NCBI RefSeq assembly: GCF_041729615.1 | Contig: NZ_CP154874.1 | Location: 1,121,001-1,185,000 of the forward strand | DNA from: Pseudomonas alcaligenes | Lineage (GTDB): Bacteria; Pseudomonadota; Gammaproteobacteria; Pseudomonadales; Pseudomonadaceae | Direction: 5' to 3' | DNA: 64,000 bases | Part shown: one piece after another, positions 61,853 through 64,000 of the stretch | Layout: each line of letters begins with the position of its first letter | Position numbering within the stretch: position 1 is the stretch's first letter | Made by a program: the position numbers and the translations under genes | Notes under the pieces: generated by a model | Told to the model about the DNA's origin: nothing | The model's database searches: none | The model's input: the letters and a program-made list of their open reading frames with translations, nothing else

Positions 61853-63349
61853 TTAACCGTTGCTCGGGAAGGCGAACTGCGCGGCCTCGTGGGAGGCGCG
61901 CTGCGGCCAGCGCTGGGTGATGGTCTTGCGCTTGGTGTAGAAGCGCACACCGTCCGGACCGTAGGCGTGCAGGTCGCCGAACAGCGAGCGCTTCCAGCCA
62001 CCGAAGCTGTGGTAGCTGACCGGCACCGGCAGCGGCACGTTGACGCCAACCATGCCCACTTCGATCTCGTCGCAGAACAGGCGCGCGGCCTCACCGTCGC
62101 GGGTGAACAGGCAGGTGCCGTTGCCGTACTCGTGGTCGTTGATCAGCTGCATGGCCTGTTCCAGGCTGCCGACGCGGACGATGCACAGCACCGGGCCGAA
62201 GATTTCTTCCTGGTAGATGCTCATCTCCGGGGTGACGCGGTCGAACAGGGTGCCGCCGACGAAGAAGCCGGCCTCGTTGCCCGGCACGCTCAGGCTGCGG
62301 CCGTCGACCACCAGCTGGGCGCCCTGGGCCACGCCGGCGTCGATGTAGCCCTTGACCTTGTCGCGCGCGGCGCCGGTGACCAGCGGGCCCATGTCGAGGC
62401 CGCAGGAGGTGCCGGCACCGATCTTCAGCGCCTGGATCTTCGGCACCAGTTTTTCCACCAGGGCGTCGGCCACGTGGTCGCCCACCGCCACCACCACGGA
62501 GATGGCCATGCAGCGCTCGCCGCAGGAGCCGTAGGCGGCGCCCATCAGGGCGTTGACGGTGTTGTCGAGGTCGGCGTCCGGCAGCACCACGGCGTGGTTC
62601 TTGGCGCCGCCCAGGGCCTGTACGCGCTTACCGCGACGGTTGGCCTCGGTGTAGATGTATTCGGCGATCGGCGTGGAGCCGACGAAGCTGATGGCCTTGA
62701 CCTCGGGGGCCTCGATCAGCGCGTCTACCGCTTCCTTGTCGCCGTTGATCACGTTGAGCACGCCGCGCGGCAGGCCGGCTTCGTGCAGCAGCTGGGCGAT
62801 GAACAGGGTGGAGCTGGGGTCGCGCTCGGACGGCTTGAGGATGAAGCAGTTGCCGCAGACGATGGCCAGCGGGTACATCCACAGCGGCACCATGGCCGGG
62901 AAGTTGAACGGGGTGATGCCGGCGACCACGCCCAGCGGCTGGAAGTCGCTCCAGCTGTCGATGTTAGGGCCGACGTTGCGGTTGTACTCGCCCTTGAGCA
63001 GCTCGGGGGCGCCGCAGGCGTACTCGACGTTCTCGATGCCGCGCTGCAGTTCGCCGACGGCGTCTTCGAGGGTCTTGCCGTGCTCTTCGCTGATCAGCGC
63101 GGCGATCTTGTCCTTGTTGGCTTCCAGCAGCTGCTTGAAGCGGAACATGACCTGGGCGCGCTTGGCCGGCGGGGTGTTGCGCCAGGCCGGGAAGGCGGCC
63201 TTGGCGGAGTCGATGGCGGCCTGGATGGTGCCGCGGTCGGCCAGCTCGACCTGGCGCACGGGCTCGCCGATGGACGGGTTGAAGACCGGCGCGGTGCGCT
63301 GGCCGCTCAGAACGATGTCGCCGTTGATCAGGTGGGCGATGGTGCTCAT
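61853..63349 (-). CDS. bauC: (Methyl)malonate-semialdehyde dehydrogenase, CoA-acylating
   Basis: 498 residues from ATG 63349 (MSTIAHLINGDIVLSGQRTA). ALDH superfamily, MmsA branch: NAD-site FVGSTPIAEYIY, catalytic Cys in YGSCGERCMAIS, and Asn in ITPFNFPAMVPLWMYPLA. It converts malonate semialdehyde to acetyl-CoA in beta-alanine breakdown or methylmalonate semialdehyde to propionyl-CoA in valine breakdown. The adjacent beta-alanine aminotransferase favours the former (BauC). Same strand as bauA, 144 bases apart, with repeats in the gap. Confidence 0.92.
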   Translation of the reverse strand: MSTIAHLINGDIVLSGQRTAPVFNPSIGEPVRQVELADRGTIQAAIDSAKAAFPAWRNTPPAKRAQVMFRFKQLLEANKDKIAALISEEHGKTLEDAVGELQRGIENVEYACGAPELLKGEYNRNVGPNIDSWSDFQPLGVVAGITPFNFPAMVPLWMYPLAIVCGNCFILKPSERDPSSTLFIAQLLHEAGLPRGVLNVINGDKEAVDALIEAPEVKAISFVGSTPIAEYIYTEANRRGKRVQALGGAKNHAVVLPDADLDNTVNALMGAAYGSCGERCMAISVVVAVGDHVADALVEKLVPKIQALKIGAGTSCGLDMGPLVTGAARDKVKGYIDAGVAQGAQLVVDGRSLSVPGNEAGFFVGGTLFDRVTPEMSIYQEEIFGPVLCIVRVGSLEQAMQLINDHEYGNGTCLFTRDGEAARLFCDEIEVGMVGVNVPLPVPVSYHSFGGWKRSLFGDLHAYGPDGVRFYTKRKTITQRWPQRASHEAAQFAFPSNG

Positions 63350-63383
63350 GGGGTGCAATCTCTCAGTTGAATTCGGGTCAGTC

Positions 63384-63483
63384 CCCTCTCCCGTTTACGG
63401 GAGAGGGTTAGGGAGAGGGGCTTTGGCTTTTATGCTGCCGGCCGCCCTCTCCCTCGGCCCCTCTCCCATGAATGGGAGAGGGG
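63384..63483. repeat. Two CCCTCTCCC/GGGAGAGGG hairpins between bauA and bauC
   Basis: CCCTCTCCCGT/ACGGGAGAGGG (63384-63407) and CCCCTCTCCCAT/ATGGGAGAGGGG (63458-63483) occupy the whole gap between bauA and bauC, with GGGAGAGGGG and CCCTCTCCCTCGG fragments between them. They lie inside a likely operon. Confidence 0.8.
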
Positions 63484-63493
63484 AGGTAAAGCG

Positions 63494-64000
63494 TCAATCC
63501 AGCTTGTTCAGCACATCGCCCACGGCGTTGAACAGGGCGTCCAGCTGCTCGGGCTGAGTGTTGAAGGTCGGGCCGAACTGCAGGGTGTCGCCGCCGAAGC
63601 GCACGTAGAAGCCGGCGTTCCACAGCTTGATGCCGGCCTCGAACGGGCGGATCACCGCGTCGCCGTCGCGCGGGGCCAGCTGGATGGCGCCGGCCAGGCC
63701 GCAGTTGCGGATGTCGATCACGTGCTGGCTGCCCTTGAGGCTGTGCAGCTTCTCCTCGAACACCGGCGCCAGGGCGGCGGACTGCTCGATCAGGTGGTCA
63801 CGCTTGAGCAGCTCCAGGGTGGCCAGGCCGGCGGCGCAGGCGACCGGGTGGCCGGAGTAGGTGTAGCCGTGGCCGAACTCGACCATATGCTCCGGGGTAG
63901 CCTGCTGCATGAAGGTGTCGTAGATCTCCTTGGAGGCGATCACCGCGCCCAGCGGGATGGCACCGTTGGTGACCTGCTTGGCGGTGTTCATGATGTCCGG
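63494..64000 (-). CDS. bauA: Beta-alanine--pyruvate aminotransferase, C-terminal part
   Basis: 169 residues are visible; the gene continues past the right edge (64000 is the first base of a CCG codon), so no start is seen. Class III aminotransferase: the PLP-binding Lys lies in MNTAKQVTNGAIPLGAVIAS, followed by EFGHGYTYSGHPVACAAGLA. It moves the amino group of beta-alanine to pyruvate, giving malonate semialdehyde, the substrate of the downstream dehydrogenase. It precedes bauC on the same strand. Confidence 0.92.
   Translation of the reverse strand, partial: PDIMNTAKQVTNGAIPLGAVIASKEIYDTFMQQATPEHMVEFGHGYTYSGHPVACAAGLATLELLKRDHLIEQSAALAPVFEEKLHSLKGSQHVIDIRNCGLAGAIQLAPRDGDAVIRPFEAGIKLWNAGFYVRFGGDTLQFGPTFNTQPEQLDALFNAVGDVLNKLD

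Overview
The window is chromosomal DNA of a GC-rich gammaproteobacterium, almost certainly a Pseudomonas. Gene content and local gene orders recall blocks of P. aeruginosa (prfB-lysS with a TetR gene, recJ-yaeQ, dauBAR, moaCDE-phoH2, ldh with a 2-oxoacid dehydrogenase, argP-argO-sodB-amt-bifA, bauA-bauC). In P. aeruginosa, as I remember it, these blocks lie far apart, so this is probably another species. That placement is inference from memory; no database was searched. No rRNA, tRNA, CRISPR array, transposase or integrase was seen.

Layout. 1-5.8 kb (minus): a partial DUF1704-like gene, a lipoprotein, a TetR regulator, lysS, prfB with its programmed +1 frameshift, and an orphan beta-barrel protein. 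6-12.5 kb: two membrane diguanylate cyclases, a DUF533/TerB-like protein, a yeast-type cytosine deaminase, recJ and yaeQ. 12.7-17 kb: a class III CoA-transferase, then the D-arginine operon dauB-dauA-dauR. 16.8-19.4 kb: an HxlR regulator divergent from a secreted small protein, a DUF1329 protein and a cupin. 19.4-24 kb: a solute-binding protein coupled to a PotE-like antiporter, a NIPSNAP/ABM pair divergent from an ArsR-type regulator, and a basic amino-acid binding protein. 24-30.5 kb (minus): moaCDE, phoH2, a DmeF-like metal exporter, a polysaccharide deacetylase and a TPR protein. 30.6-37 kb: yaaA, an SDR, a 2H phosphoesterase, two EamA transporters, AraC, LexA-controlled yebG and a GFA protein. 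37-42.6 kb (minus): ldh and E1-alpha/E1-beta/E2 for branched-chain oxoacids, and a steroid-dehydrogenase-like epimerase. 42.8-58 kb: a chemoreceptor, argP/ACT/argO, sodB, amtB, bifA and envelope proteins. 58.2-60.7 kb: an anomalous region of inverted repeats next to a low-GC orphan gene. 60.7-64 kb (minus): puuD, bauC and partial bauA, for polyamine/beta-alanine catabolism.

How it works together. Amino-acid and amine metabolism recurs: D-arginine, leucine, beta-alanine/polyamine, arginine export, ammonium uptake, and several binding proteins. Cyclic-di-GMP turnover is represented by two cyclases and the phosphodiesterase BifA.

The strongest new regulatory signals are three. (1) Near-identical promoter/operators lie in front of dauB and of the amino-acid binding gene 10 kb away, each placing a TCCA-N3-TGGA core over the -10 box. 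(2) The promoter at 17.3 kb has a 17-bp spacer that is itself a palindrome copy, repeated one turn-multiple downstream, opposite the HxlR gene. (3) A 39-codon His/Pro-rich leader ORF precedes an EamA exporter. The best candidate for undescribed biology at protein level is the AT-rich gene at 59.6-60.4 kb.
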